Notes: generated by a model not told the origin, from the sequence alone. Positions 1 through 7,619 are shown, numbered from the stretch's first letter. The stretch is 14,308 nt of DNA from Deltaproteobacteria bacterium (GCA_021827465.1 JAKAVX010000014.1:1-14308); one strand, 5' to 3'. Program-made: numbers and translations.

Positions 1-1
1 A

Positions 2-172
2 CAGCGCGTCCTGGTGCACTGCGAGGAAGGATGCGAGCGCGCGCCGCTGGTCGTCGCATGGTTTCTGAAAACGCGCCGCGGCATGACGCTCGAGCAGGCC
101 TACGCTGTGCTCCAGAGCAAACGCCCGATGGTCCGCAATCGCCGCCGATGGCTCGGCGTCCACGACCGCTAA
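2..172 (+). CDS. Dual-specificity/tyrosine protein phosphatase, C-terminal fragment (cut by window edge)
   Basis: The reading frame is open from base 2 to a TAA at 170-172 and gives 56 residues of a protein whose start lies before the window. It begins QRVLVHCEEGCERAP, which contains the cysteine phosphatase P-loop HC-x5-R (Cys codon 20-22, Arg codon 38-40). After it come a hydrophobic helix (LVVAWFLKTRRGM) and the helical TLEQAYAVLQSKRP segment that normally follows the P-loop in the DSP fold. This family hydrolyses phosphate esters on proteins, or on glycans or lipids in some members, through a cysteinyl-phosphate. The residue after the P-loop Arg is Ala instead of the common Ser/Thr; from memory, RAP also occurs in plant glucan phosphatases such as SEX4. 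The general-acid Asp loop is outside the window, so activity cannot be judged. The fold assignment is fairly sure; the substrate is unknown. Confidence 0.75.
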   Translation, partial: QRVLVHCEEGCERAPLVVAWFLKTRRGMTLEQAYAVLQSKRPMVRNRRRWLGVHDR

Positions 173-206
173 CGCTCCGCCGCAAGGCGCACGTGCTCGC
201 TCCGCT

Positions 207-223
207 CCGGAAAGAAATTCCGG
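207..223 (+). terminator. Small hairpin downstream of the phosphatase gene
   Basis: The arms CCGGAA and TTCCGG pair perfectly around the loop AGAAA, 34 bases after the phosphatase stop codon. No T-run follows, so as an intrinsic terminator it is weak. It may simply be a chance palindrome. Confidence 0.2.
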
Positions 224-333
224 CTGGGCGCTTCAGCTCTTGCATCCGCATACCACCTTCGATGTGTATCCATCGGACGCAATGGAGGTGTCCTTGAACG
301 CACTGCCCTGACCCGGATCGGCGTGCAAGCGAA

Positions 334-371
334 GGCGGGGCTTGGAATAAAGAGCCCTCGCCGCGTGTTTT
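334..371 (+). terminator. Candidate rho-independent terminator
   Basis: GGCGGGGCT (334-342) pairs with AGCCC-T-CGCC (353-362) with a single bulged T, giving a nine-pair GC-rich stem over a ten-base loop. It is followed by GCGTGTTTT, a short T-rich tail. This is the only hairpin in the gap with a tail resembling an intrinsic terminator on the + strand, and it would separate the phosphatase transcript from the efflux operon. The T-run is interrupted, so confidence is limited. Confidence 0.35.
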
Positions 372-504
372 CGGCGGCGTTCGGCGGGCGGCTCCGCTTG
401 GCATGGCCGTAGCTACTAGGGGCAGGTGAATGGGAATAGGTGCTCGCGGCGAGCCGGCCCGGATCCGACGAAAAGGAAGCCGGCGGATCCCGCCCGCGTT
501 TTGG

Positions 505-530
505 TTGAATATTCAATTGATTTATTGAAT
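505..530. promoter_or_regulatory. AT-rich overlapping palindromes, putative operator/promoter of the efflux operon
   Basis: TTGAATATTCAA (505-516) is a perfect 12-base palindrome. ATTCAAT (511-517) and ATTGAAT (524-530) form a second perfect inverted repeat with a six-base spacer. The half-site TTGAAT therefore occurs at 505-510 and 525-530, exactly 20 bp (two helical turns) apart, with its inverse between them. The block is almost pure A/T in a roughly 66% GC neighbourhood and ends 56 bases before the chosen outer-membrane gene start. TTGAAT at 505-510 could act as a -35 element, with AATGAT at 528-533 as a poor -10 after a 17-base spacer. Dimeric repressors of the TetR or MarR type often bind such sites before RND operons. 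That link is inference, as no regulator gene is in view. Confidence 0.4.
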
Positions 531-586
531 GATTGGGCAAGCGAGGGAGCTTGCGACTGGCAAATCCAACCGGGGGACCTCACGCG

Positions 587-1963
587 ATGATACCAGCGCG
601 AAACATTGCCGCGGCCGCTATGCTGGCCGCCATGTGCCTTTGCGCCACTCCGCTCGCCCGCGCCGCCGAAGCCAAACGCGAGCGCATTTCCTTCGAACAG
701 GCGGTCTCGCTCGCCCTCGGACACAATCGCGTGCTGCTCGCCGCCGAGCTCGCAAGGGGCGCCGCGGGGCGCGACGTCGGCGTGGCGCGCGGGGCGATGC
801 TGCCGACTCTCGACGCGCTGGAGACCTACTCGAACACCAACAATCCGACGCTCGTGTTCTCAAACCTGCTCAACCAGCAGGACTTCGGCGCGAGCAACTT
901 CAATGTCGAACGGCTCAACTCTCCCGCTTCGTTCCAGAACTTCCAGACCATGATCCGCCTGACGCAGCCAATCTTCACCGGCGGAAGGCTATGGGCCTCG
1001 CTCGCCGCTTCGCATGACGCGGCCGAGGCCGCCCGGTGGCGCGCGATTCGAACCCGCCAGGAAATCGAGTTCGAGGTTGTACAGGCCTATTACGGCGCGG
1101 TCCTGACCGAGGAGCGCGTCGGCGTGCTCGACCGCGCGCTGGCCGCCGCCCGGGCCCATCGCAAACAGGCCCAGAACCTGTTCACGCACGGGATGGTCGT
1201 GAAGGCGGACGTGTTGCGCGCGCAGGTGATGGAGGGCATGTTCGAGCAGGAGCGCAACGACGCCGCCAACCAGCTCCTGACCGCGTGGGACGCCCTTGCA
1301 CACGTGCTTGGAACCGAGGATCGGCCGGTCGCGCCGCTCGCAAAGCCCCCCGAGCTCGAGCGCGTGGCCGCCGCGCCGCCCCAGGGTCTCAAGGCGCTCA
1401 TCGCAAAGGGACTCGCGATGCGGCCTGAACTCAAGATTGCGCAGTCCGAGGTCGACCAGGCTGAGCAGAACCTGAAGATCGCGCGCGCCGGCTACCTTCC
1501 GAGCCTGAGCGTGTCCGCCGCGTATGAGGACGACTCCAAGACTTTCTCCCGCGCCGGCAACAGCTACAGCGTTTTCGTCGCCGGCCAGCTCAACCTCTTC
1601 AACGGATTCGCGACCGACTCGCAGGCCGGCGCCGCGATGGACCGGCTCGCCCGTGCGCGCGAGCTGCGTGACCAGCTCAGCCACGGCGTCGCACTCGACG
1701 TCGAGAAGGCCTACCACGCGCTTTCGGCCGCTTCGGAAAATCTCGACGTGGCCCGGCACAATGCGGCATACGCTTCCGACGCCGCGCGGATTCTCGAAGA
1801 CCGCTACGGCTCGGGCCTTGCCACCAACGTCGCGGTGCTCGACGCCGAAACCTCGCGCAAGGAGGCCGCGATGCGGCTTGCCGAAGCAAGGGTCGCGGTG
1901 CTGGTGACCCGCGCCGCCCTTAAGCTTGCTTCAGGCCAGCTCAACCTCGGAGCCCAGCGATGA
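587..1963 (+). CDS. TolC-family outer-membrane efflux channel
   Basis: This 458-residue protein is the likely outer-membrane duct of the tripartite RND pump encoded just downstream. The start at 587 is chosen because it opens a typical signal peptide (MIPAR, then an Ala/Leu-rich core, then LARAA/EA) and has GGGGGA ten bases upstream; the frame runs further up to a TTG at 533, but that would add a charged tail before the signal. No acceptable lipobox is seen despite Cys17 and Cys19. After the signal comes the classic OEP opening ISFEQAVSLALGHN, then two similar halves rich in heptad-like Ala/Leu/Glu helices, including EVVQAYYGAVL and DVEKAYHALSAASENL. Family length is usually 420-500 residues, so the gene is complete. 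Its TGA overlaps the adaptor's ATG (ATGA). The family call is sure; the exported substrate is unknown. Confidence 0.93.
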   Translation: MIPARNIAAAAMLAAMCLCATPLARAAEAKRERISFEQAVSLALGHNRVLLAAELARGAAGRDVGVARGAMLPTLDALETYSNTNNPTLVFSNLLNQQDFGASNFNVERLNSPASFQNFQTMIRLTQPIFTGGRLWASLAASHDAAEAARWRAIRTRQEIEFEVVQAYYGAVLTEERVGVLDRALAAARAHRKQAQNLFTHGMVVKADVLRAQVMEGMFEQERNDAANQLLTAWDALAHVLGTEDRPVAPLAKPPELERVAAAPPQGLKALIAKGLAMRPELKIAQSEVDQAEQNLKIARAGYLPSLSVSAAYEDDSKTFSRAGNSYSVFVAGQLNLFNGFATDSQAGAAMDRLARARELRDQLSHGVALDVEKAYHALSAASENLDVARHNAAYASDAARILEDRYGSGLATNVAVLDAETSRKEAAMRLAEARVAVLVTRAALKLASGQLNLGAQR

Positions 1964-3069
1964 ACGGACGCTCGGAAGAAGATCGAATGCCGAAACGAAG
2001 GCTGGCCGCGGTCTTGATTGGAGCCGCGGCCTTACTGGTAGTCATCGTCGTTTTGGTAGGACGCGGCAAAATCGAGCCGGGCCTGCTGAGCCCGCCCGTC
2101 TCGCGCGCTCCCAATGTCCCGCTCGATATCGTGCGGCTCGAAACCGTCGCCAATACGCGCGACGCAATCGGAACCGTGCAGTCGCGAATCGAGGTCGACG
2201 CCGCAAGCCGCGTCTCGGCCACAGTGAAAGAGGTGACCATGCACGCGGGCGATCCGGTCAAGGTCGGCCAGGTGCTGGTGCGCCTCGACGACTCCGACCT
2301 CGAAGCCGCGGTTGCCCGCGCCAGAGGCCAACTCGCCGCGGCGCGTGCGAATCTCGACCGCGCGAGCAAGGACGAACGCCGCTTCAGCGCGCTCTTGAAG
2401 CGCGGCTCGGTGACCGCCCATGAGTTCGACGCGGTCCAGGCCAACTACCGTGCGAGCCGCGGCGACGTCGAGTCCGCGCGCGCGCAGGTCGCCGCTGCCG
2501 AGGCCTCGCTGAGATACGCGGTCGTGCGCTCGCCGGTCGCCGGGGTCGTGGCCGAACGCATGGTCGAGCCCGGAGACCTGGCGCTGCCCGGCAAGCCCCT
2601 CGTGCGCGTGTACGATTCCCACGCGCTGCGCGTCGAACTCCGCGTCCCCGAGGAGCTGACCCGCGACATCTCGGTCGGGATGGCGCTTACGGTGAACGTC
2701 CAGGCCGCGGGTCGCACCATCTCAACCAAAATCAATGAAATCGTGCCGGCCGCCGATCCCGCGAGCCGCACCTTCCTGGCGCGCGCGCCGATGCCCTCCG
2801 ACGTCGGGCTCAGGCCCGGCATGTTCGCGAGCGCCTCGTTCGGCGTTGGCACGGAAAAAGTCCTGACCGTCGCCCGCTCCGCGATCGAAAGCGTCGGCCA
2901 GCTCGAAACCGTCCGCGTGCTCGAACAGGGCGCCGTGCGGGTGCGACAAATCACGACCGGGCGCGCCTACGGCGCTCGCGTCGAGGTGCTCTCGGGGCTT
3001 CGGCAGGGCGACAAGGTCCTGCTGAAAAACAGCGAACGAATAGCCGCCGGCCGGTCCTCCAATGGCTGA
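1960..3069 (+). CDS. RND efflux periplasmic adaptor (membrane fusion protein)
   Basis: This 369-residue adaptor would bridge the RND permease and the TolC-like channel. Residues 14-35 form one hydrophobic anchor with no lipobox Cys, so it is held by a transmembrane helix and is not a lipoprotein. Next come the first lipoyl half-motif (about 80-110, with HAGDPVKVGQVLVRLDD), an Ala/Arg/Glu-rich coiled-coil hairpin (110-185), the second half-motif (VVRSPVAGVVAERMVEPGDL, 188-207), a beta-barrel domain (222-295) and a membrane-proximal domain ending GLRQGDKVLLKNS. This is the HlyD/AcrA order and usual length. The start at 1960 overlaps the previous stop and has GGAG seven bases before it; an internal ATG at 1987 preceded by GGAAGAA is an equally good start and would give 360 residues. 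The stop overlaps the permease start by eight bases. No metal-binding His/Met cluster is seen. Confidence 0.93.
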   Translation: MNGRSEEDRMPKRRLAAVLIGAAALLVVIVVLVGRGKIEPGLLSPPVSRAPNVPLDIVRLETVANTRDAIGTVQSRIEVDAASRVSATVKEVTMHAGDPVKVGQVLVRLDDSDLEAAVARARGQLAAARANLDRASKDERRFSALLKRGSVTAHEFDAVQANYRASRGDVESARAQVAAAEASLRYAVVRSPVAGVVAERMVEPGDLALPGKPLVRVYDSHALRVELRVPEELTRDISVGMALTVNVQAAGRTISTKINEIVPAADPASRTFLARAPMPSDVGLRPGMFASASFGVGTEKVLTVARSAIESVGQLETVRVLEQGAVRVRQITTGRAYGARVEVLSGLRQGDKVLLKNSERIAAGRSSNG

Positions 3070-6000
3070 CAACGGCGAGAAACTCGGATTCACCGCCCGG
3101 ATAGTCGATCGCTTCCTTGGATCGAACCTGTCCGTCCTGCTGCTGCTCGCCTCGCTCGCGGCCGGAATTGTCGCGCTCGCGATCACCCCGCGCGAAGAAG
3201 ACCCGCAAATCGTCGTCCCGATGGCGGATATCATCGTGCAGATGCCCGGCTCGACGGCGGCCGAGGTCGAAAACCTCGTCACTATCAATCTCGAGCGCCG
3301 GCTCTGGGAGATGGAGGGCGTCAGGCACATCTACTCGGTCTCGATGCCCGGCCAGGCGATGGTCACGGTGCGTTTCAAGGTGGGATGGAACGAGACCCAG
3401 GCACTCGTCGAAATCTACAATAAGATCGAATCCAACCGCGACGCCGTCCCGCCGGGCGTGACCGGGTGGATCGTCAAGCCGATCGGAATCAACGACGTTC
3501 CGATCGTCACGCTCACGCTTTACAGCGCGACCGAAAGCGACGCCCATCTGCGCCGAATCGCCGACGAGATTCTCCATCGCCTGCAGGAGGTGCCGAATAC
3601 CGGCAAGTCGTTTATCGTCGGCGGGCGTCCACGCCGGATTCGCGTGATGCTCGACGCAGACCGTCTCGCCGGTCACGGGCTCACGCCGCTCGAAGTGTCA
3701 CGCGCGCTCCAGGGCGCCGACGCCAATCTTCGGGTCGGCACGTTCGATAGAGGCAACCAGGTCTATATCGTTGACAGCGGTCCGTTCCTGCACAGCGCCG
3801 ACGAGGTGCGAAACCTCGTCGTCGGCGTGCGCGACGGCCGCCCGGTTTACCTGCGCGACGTTGCCCGCGTGATCGACGGCCCCGCCGAGGCCACCGATTA
3901 CGTGAAACTCGGCTTCGGTCCGGCGGCCCATTACCTGGCCGGAGAACCGGGACAACTGAAGCTCGGCCTTATCGGCAAGCGCGGCGAGACTTTTCCCGCC
4001 GTCACGATCGCGATCGCCAAGCGCCAGGGCACAAACGCCGTCGCCGTGGCCGAGCAGGTTTTGCGCAAGGTCGAGCAGCTAAAGGGCGTCGCGATTCCGT
4101 CCGACGTTCACGTGATGGCGACGCGCAACTACGGCGAGACCGCCAACGAGAAGGTCAACGAACTGGTGCGCGAGCTGCTTATCGCAGTCGTGATTATCGT
4201 GGCCCTGCTCGCCGTGTCGCTCGGGATGCGCGAGGCGTTCATCGTTGCGATCGCGGTGCCGGTCACGCTCGCGGTCACTCTTGTCGGCAATCTGTTGGCG
4301 GGCTACACGATAAACCGCGTCACGCTTTTCGCGCTGATCCTGTCGCTCGGTCTTCTGGTCGACGATCCGATCGTCGACGTCGAGAATATCCATCGCCACT
4401 TCCGCCTGCGCACCCATCCGCCGCGCCAGGCAACGCTGATCGCAGTCGATGAAGTGCGGCCGCCGACTATCCTGGCGACGTTCGCGGTTATCCTGTCGTT
4501 CATCCCGATGCTGTTCGTGACGGGGATGATGGGGCCGTATATGCGGCCGATGCCGTTCAACGTGCCGCTCGCGATGCTGATGTCGCTGATCGTCGCGTTC
4601 ACGATAACGCCGTGGGCCTGCTACCACCTGCTGCGCAGGGAGTACGACCGCCCGGCGGAAAAAGAACCGGAAGAAGAATCCGCGTGGGTCCGACGATGGT
4701 ATCGACGGCTGGTCGAACCCCTGCTCGACAGCCCGCGGCGCGCGCGGATGTTTCTCTTCGGCGTGGTAGGAGCGCTGGTCGTCTCGATCCTGCTGGTCGT
4801 TTTCGGCTTCGTGCCGGTCAAGATGCTCCCGTTCGACAACAAGAACGAGCTTCAACTGGTGGTCAACATGCCGGAGGGAACGCCGGTCGAGGACACCAAC
4901 AAGGTTCTCGACGATCTCGGCCGCCTGATGGCGCGCGAGCCCGAGGTGACCGCCTTTCAAACCTACGCGGGCACTGCGGCGCCGTTCGGCTTCAACGGGA
5001 TGGTGCGTCATTACTACATGCGCCACGAGCCGTGGCAGGGCCAGGTGCGTATCCAGTTGGCGCCCAAAGCCGACCGCGCCGAAGGCTCGCACGAGTTCGC
5101 GCTCCGGATCCGCCCCGAAGTCGAAAAAATCGCGCGCGAGGATCACGCCAAAACGATCCAGATCGTCGAAACTCCGCCCGGACCCCCCGTGCTCGCCAGC
5201 GTGGTCGCGGAAATATACGGCCCGACCGCAGGCACCGAGTACGGACAGATGATCGCGTACGGGCGCGAACTGCGGAAGGTCTTCGAGCATACCGCCGGAC
5301 TCGCGGACACCGACGACTCGTCGATCGCGGCCCAGCCGCGCCTTCAGTTCATGCTCGATCGCCGCAAGGCCGCGCTCAACGGAGTCAGCGTCGAGCAGGC
5401 GGCCCAGACCCTTGCGATCGTGCTCGGCGGGCGCGCCGCCGTTCCGGTCCATACCAACACCGAGCGCACGCCGCTCATGGTCGAACTCAGGATGCCGCGC
5501 GCGGATCGCTCGTCGATCGGACGCCTGCTCTCTTCGGTCAAGCTTCGCGGCGCGGGCGGCGCGATGGTGCCGCTGTCGGAACTGGGCACGGTCAAGCAGA
5601 CCGTCGCCGAGCAGCCCATCTATCACAAGGATTTGCGCCGCGTGGTGTTCGTGATGGCTGAGACGGTCGGCGAGAGCCCGGTCAACGAAGTGCTATGGCT
5701 CGAAAGCCACACCGCGAAGATGTTCCCGCCCGGCTACACCGTCAACTGGTCCGGCGAGGGCGAGTGGCACATCACGGTGACCGTCTTCCGCGATCTCGGA
5801 ATCGCCTTCGGCGCGGCGCTGTTCTTCATCTTCGTGCTGCTGGTCGCGCAGACCGAATCGATGGCGATCTCGCTCATCATCATGGCCGCCATCCCGCTCA
5901 CCCTGATCGGCATCATGCCCGGCTTTTTCATCCTGAACCTGCTGACCGAGACGCATATCGCGAGCTATGCCGATCCCACGTTCTTCACCGCGACCGCGAT

Positions 6001-6337
6001 GATCGGAATGATCGCGCTTGCGGGAATCGTGGTGCGAAACTCGATCATCCTTATCGATTTCATCCGTCACGGTATCGCGCGCGGCCTTGCGCTCAAGGAA
6101 GCGGTGCTCGAAGCGGGCGCGATCCGCTTGCGTCCAATCGTGCTTACCGCGGGCGCGGCGGCGCTCGGCTCGGCAGTGATCACGCTCGACCCGATTTTCT
6201 CGGGCCTTGCGTGGGCGTTCATCTTCGGCATCTTCGCCTCGACCGCTTTCACCCTCGTCGTGATCCCGCTCATCTACTACATGGCGTATCGCAATGCTCC
6301 GGCCCTCGGGCCGGATGAAGAGGAGTCTCAACCATGA
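3062..6337 (+). CDS. RND-family inner-membrane efflux permease
   Basis: This 1,091-residue proton-driven antiporter subunit has the full RND length and duplicated layout: TM1 near 22-42, a large periplasmic loop, TM2-6 between about 370 and 522, TM7 near 562-583, a second periplasmic loop, and TM8-12 between about 908 and 1075. TM4 contains GLLVDDPIVDVENI, with the proton-relay pair at Asp434/Asp435 and another acid at Asp439. TM10 has GIVVRNSIILIDF, with Arg992 where AcrB has its relay Lys. The AcrB-like Asp pair argues against the CusA/CzcA metal-efflux type and for a drug, lipid or organic-compound exporter; substrate is not predictable. Translation starts within the adaptor's end (ATGGCTGA, eight-base overlap), and the stop overlaps the next start (ATGA), so the operon is translationally coupled throughout. 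Confidence 0.95.
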   Translation: MADNGEKLGFTARIVDRFLGSNLSVLLLLASLAAGIVALAITPREEDPQIVVPMADIIVQMPGSTAAEVENLVTINLERRLWEMEGVRHIYSVSMPGQAMVTVRFKVGWNETQALVEIYNKIESNRDAVPPGVTGWIVKPIGINDVPIVTLTLYSATESDAHLRRIADEILHRLQEVPNTGKSFIVGGRPRRIRVMLDADRLAGHGLTPLEVSRALQGADANLRVGTFDRGNQVYIVDSGPFLHSADEVRNLVVGVRDGRPVYLRDVARVIDGPAEATDYVKLGFGPAAHYLAGEPGQLKLGLIGKRGETFPAVTIAIAKRQGTNAVAVAEQVLRKVEQLKGVAIPSDVHVMATRNYGETANEKVNELVRELLIAVVIIVALLAVSLGMREAFIVAIAVPVTLAVTLVGNLLAGYTINRVTLFALILSLGLLVDDPIVDVENIHRHFRLRTHPPRQATLIAVDEVRPPTILATFAVILSFIPMLFVTGMMGPYMRPMPFNVPLAMLMSLIVAFTITPWACYHLLRREYDRPAEKEPEEESAWVRRWYRRLVEPLLDSPRRARMFLFGVVGALVVSILLVVFGFVPVKMLPFDNKNELQLVVNMPEGTPVEDTNKVLDDLGRLMAREPEVTAFQTYAGTAAPFGFNGMVRHYYMRHEPWQGQVRIQLAPKADRAEGSHEFALRIRPEVEKIAREDHAKTIQIVETPPGPPVLASVVAEIYGPTAGTEYGQMIAYGRELRKVFEHTAGLADTDDSSIAAQPRLQFMLDRRKAALNGVSVEQAAQTLAIVLGGRAAVPVHTNTERTPLMVELRMPRADRSSIGRLLSSVKLRGAGGAMVPLSELGTVKQTVAEQPIYHKDLRRVVFVMAETVGESPVNEVLWLESHTAKMFPPGYTVNWSGEGEWHITVTVFRDLGIAFGAALFFIFVLLVAQTESMAISLIIMAAIPLTLIGIMPGFFILNLLTETHIASYADPTFFTATAMIGMIALAGIVVRNSIILIDFIRHGIARGLALKEAVLEAGAIRLRPIVLTAGAAALGSAVITLDPIFSGLAWAFIFGIFASTAFTLVVIPLIYYMAYRNAPALGPDEEESQP

Positions 6338-6564
6338 CGCTCGAACGAAAGGTGCGCGCGCTGGCTGGATCGCTGGTTCTGATCGGCCTTTTCCTGTCGC
6401 TGGTATGGAGCCGGTATTGGCTGTTCCTGGATTTGTTCGTGGGCCTGAACCTGCTGCAATCCGCCTTCACCGGATTCTGTCCCGCGGAAAAAATTCTCGC
6501 GCGGATCGGAACTGCCCAGCCGGCGACTTCGCAAGGCGCAGACGGCCCGCATCCCGCAGCCTAG
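6334..6564 (+). CDS. DUF2892 small inner-membrane protein
   Basis: The product has 76 residues. Its ATG overlaps the permease stop, so it belongs to the pump operon. Residues 8-25 and 28-45 are two hydrophobic segments joined by a short WSRYW turn, followed by FTGFCPAEKILARIG. The FTGFCP motif with a single Cys49 just after the second helix is typical of DUF2892 domains, including the membrane part of YgaP-type rhodaneses. The C-terminal 17 residues are polar and probably disordered. The domain has no settled biochemical role; proximity suggests a link to the pump or to thiol chemistry at the membrane, which is inference. Family assignment is good. Confidence 0.82.
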   Translation: MTLERKVRALAGSLVLIGLFLSLVWSRYWLFLDLFVGLNLLQSAFTGFCPAEKILARIGTAQPATSQGADGPHPAA

Positions 6565-6601
6565 CCGTGCTCAATCCTTGTCATCAGGCGGAGAAGCTAA
6601 A

Positions 6602-6925
6602 ATGAGCAACAAGTTTTCACGTATTGTTGCCGCCGGCGCCGCGGCGGTTGCGCTGTCGATGCTCTCGCTCGCGCCGATTCCGGCTCTCGCCCAAACCACC
6701 AACCTGCCGCCGCGCACGCATCCTCGCGAAACCCGGATGAGCCTCAAGGCGCATGAGATGCAGTCGAGGCTCGAGCAGGAAATCGCCACTGCCATGCTCG
6801 CCGGCTCCTTTCGGTTCCGAAAGGAAGCTCGGCGGGCACGATGTTTTGTGGCGTCGCGCGCTCACGCGGCCGGCGGCGCGTGGCATGAGCCCGACGCGTC
6901 CGGTAAAACTCATCGCAATGGCTGA
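6602..6925 (+). CDS. Small secreted protein of unknown function
   Basis: This 107-residue product is not recognised. The ATG at 6602 is chosen for its GGAG (6590-6593) eight bases upstream and because it opens a clear signal peptide: MSNKFSR, an Ala/Val/Leu core, and a cleavage site at PALA/QTT. The predicted mature part starts with a Pro/Arg/Thr stretch, then a probable amphipathic helix (SLKAHEMQSRLEQEIATAML), then an Arg-rich, low-order tail. The tail starts where the DNA has a perfect hairpin (6806-6825), and its composition is unlike the front half, so the 3' part may be eroded or altered. The TGA overlaps the thioesterase ATG by eight bases (ATGGCTGA), the same overlap seen at the adaptor/permease junction, which suggests the present stop is used. 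It follows the DUF2892 gene by 37 bases and may be the last envelope gene of the efflux operon. Confidence 0.55.
   Translation: MSNKFSRIVAAGAAAVALSMLSLAPIPALAQTTNLPPRTHPRETRMSLKAHEMQSRLEQEIATAMLAGSFRFRKEARRARCFVASRAHAAGGAWHEPDASGKTHRNG
6806..6825. repeat. Perfect hairpin inside the small secreted-protein gene
   Basis: TCCTTTCGG (6806-6814) and CCGAAAGGA (6817-6825) are perfect reverse complements separated by TT, so the stem is eight or nine base pairs with a very tight loop. No T-run follows on either strand, which argues against an intrinsic terminator. It lies in coding sequence, about 95 bases before the thioesterase start. Confidence 0.5.
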
Positions 6926-7619
6926 TGATACGACTAGTTTTGAAGAACGCTGGCTTATGAGCCAGGCGCCTGCGACGGGACGCCGCGCGCAGGCCCATCG
7001 ATTGGCCGCCGCGATGCGCCGGGTGATCGATCAGCTCGTGCAGGTCGCCGCACCCGAGGACGATTTGCGCGCCGCCGCCGACGCGCTCGAACGCTACGCC
7101 AAACGCCTCGCGCGCTATCCCGTCTCGCGCGTGTACGAAGGTTTCGCCGAGACCGCCAATGCCGGCGATCCCCACGCCTTTTTCGACCATAGCCCGCTGA
7201 TCGGACTTTCCAATCCGCTCGCTCCGCCAATCAGGGCGGTCGTGGAGGGCGACAAGGTTATAGGACACGCGAACTTCGGCGTCGCCTACGAAGGTCCGCC
7301 CGGATACGTCCACGGCGGATTTTTGGCCGCGTCGTTCGACGAGGTGCTCGGGATGGCGCAAACCCTGACCGGGAATCCAGGGATGACGGGAACCCTGACG
7401 ATACGCTACCGTAAACCCACGCCCCTTCTGACCGATCTCCTGTTCGAAGCGAAGGTCGACAAGGTCGAGGGCCGCAAAATCCTGGTGAGCAGCCAGGTCT
7501 CGGCCGAGGGAGTGATGACGGCGGAGGCCCAGGGACTTTTCATTTCGGTCGGCCAGGAGCGGTTTGCAAAGATGGCGGAGGCGGTGCTCGCCAAGGCGAG
7601 CGCGCAGCCGAAAAAGTAG
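6918..7619 (+). CDS. PaaI-family hotdog-fold thioesterase
   Basis: This 233-residue protein probably hydrolyses acyl-CoA thioesters in the cytoplasm. The C-terminal hotdog domain (about 90-215) carries GPPGYVHGGFLAASFDEVLG, the PaaI/THEM4-type signature with His132-Gly133-Gly134 and the likely catalytic Asp141 on the central helix. Beta strands follow (GTLTIRYRKPTP, LLFEAKVDKVEGRKILVSSQV). An N-terminal segment of about 85 residues, helical and Arg/Ala-rich, precedes FDHSPLIGLSNPLAPP; such extensions occur in longer family members. The start at 6918 overlaps the previous stop by eight bases but has little ribosome site of its own, so it may rely on coupling; ATG at 6885 (adding MSPTRPVKLIA) is the alternative. 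The two EthD genes follow closely, which hints at shared metabolism of an organic acid or aromatic compound, though the substrate is unknown. Confidence 0.87.
   Translation: MADDTTSFEERWLMSQAPATGRRAQAHRLAAAMRRVIDQLVQVAAPEDDLRAAADALERYAKRLARYPVSRVYEGFAETANAGDPHAFFDHSPLIGLSNPLAPPIRAVVEGDKVIGHANFGVAYEGPPGYVHGGFLAASFDEVLGMAQTLTGNPGMTGTLTIRYRKPTPLLTDLLFEAKVDKVEGRKILVSSQVSAEGVMTAEAQGLFISVGQERFAKMAEAVLAKASAQPKK

Larger units (their letters stand above)
173..586. other. Intergenic gap between phosphatase and efflux operon
   Basis: No convincing gene lies in these 414 bases. Open frames here on either strand show no family resemblance and lack both a good ribosome site and hydrophobic or domain patterning. 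The gap holds a small hairpin (207-223), a terminator-like hairpin with a T-rich tail (334-371), and an AT-rich palindromic block (505-530) that stands out in the GC-rich surroundings. It is the natural place for the end of the upstream transcript and the promoter of the efflux operon. A 32-codon frame at 430-528, preceded by an AGGGG stretch, was considered as a leader peptide and not accepted. Confidence 0.6.

Noticed and set aside
366..393. Repeated TTCGGCGG units as a short tandem repeat
   Set aside because: Only two imperfect units are present, and GC-rich repetition of this kind is common here.
430..528. A 32-codon frame with an AGGGG stretch upstream, ending inside the palindromic block, as a leader peptide gene
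   Set aside because: The product is Arg-rich with no recognisable pattern, no leader-peptide codon run is present, and the frame overlaps the likely promoter.
533..586. Upstream TTG start for the outer-membrane channel
   Set aside because: It would put 18 polar residues before a clear signal peptide, whereas the ATG at 587 has a good ribosome site and starts the signal directly.
4079..5626. Long open frame on the minus strand inside the RND permease gene
   Set aside because: It is the antisense of a gene with full family motifs; its Arg/His/Asp-rich product is what high-GC codon bias produces on the opposite strand.
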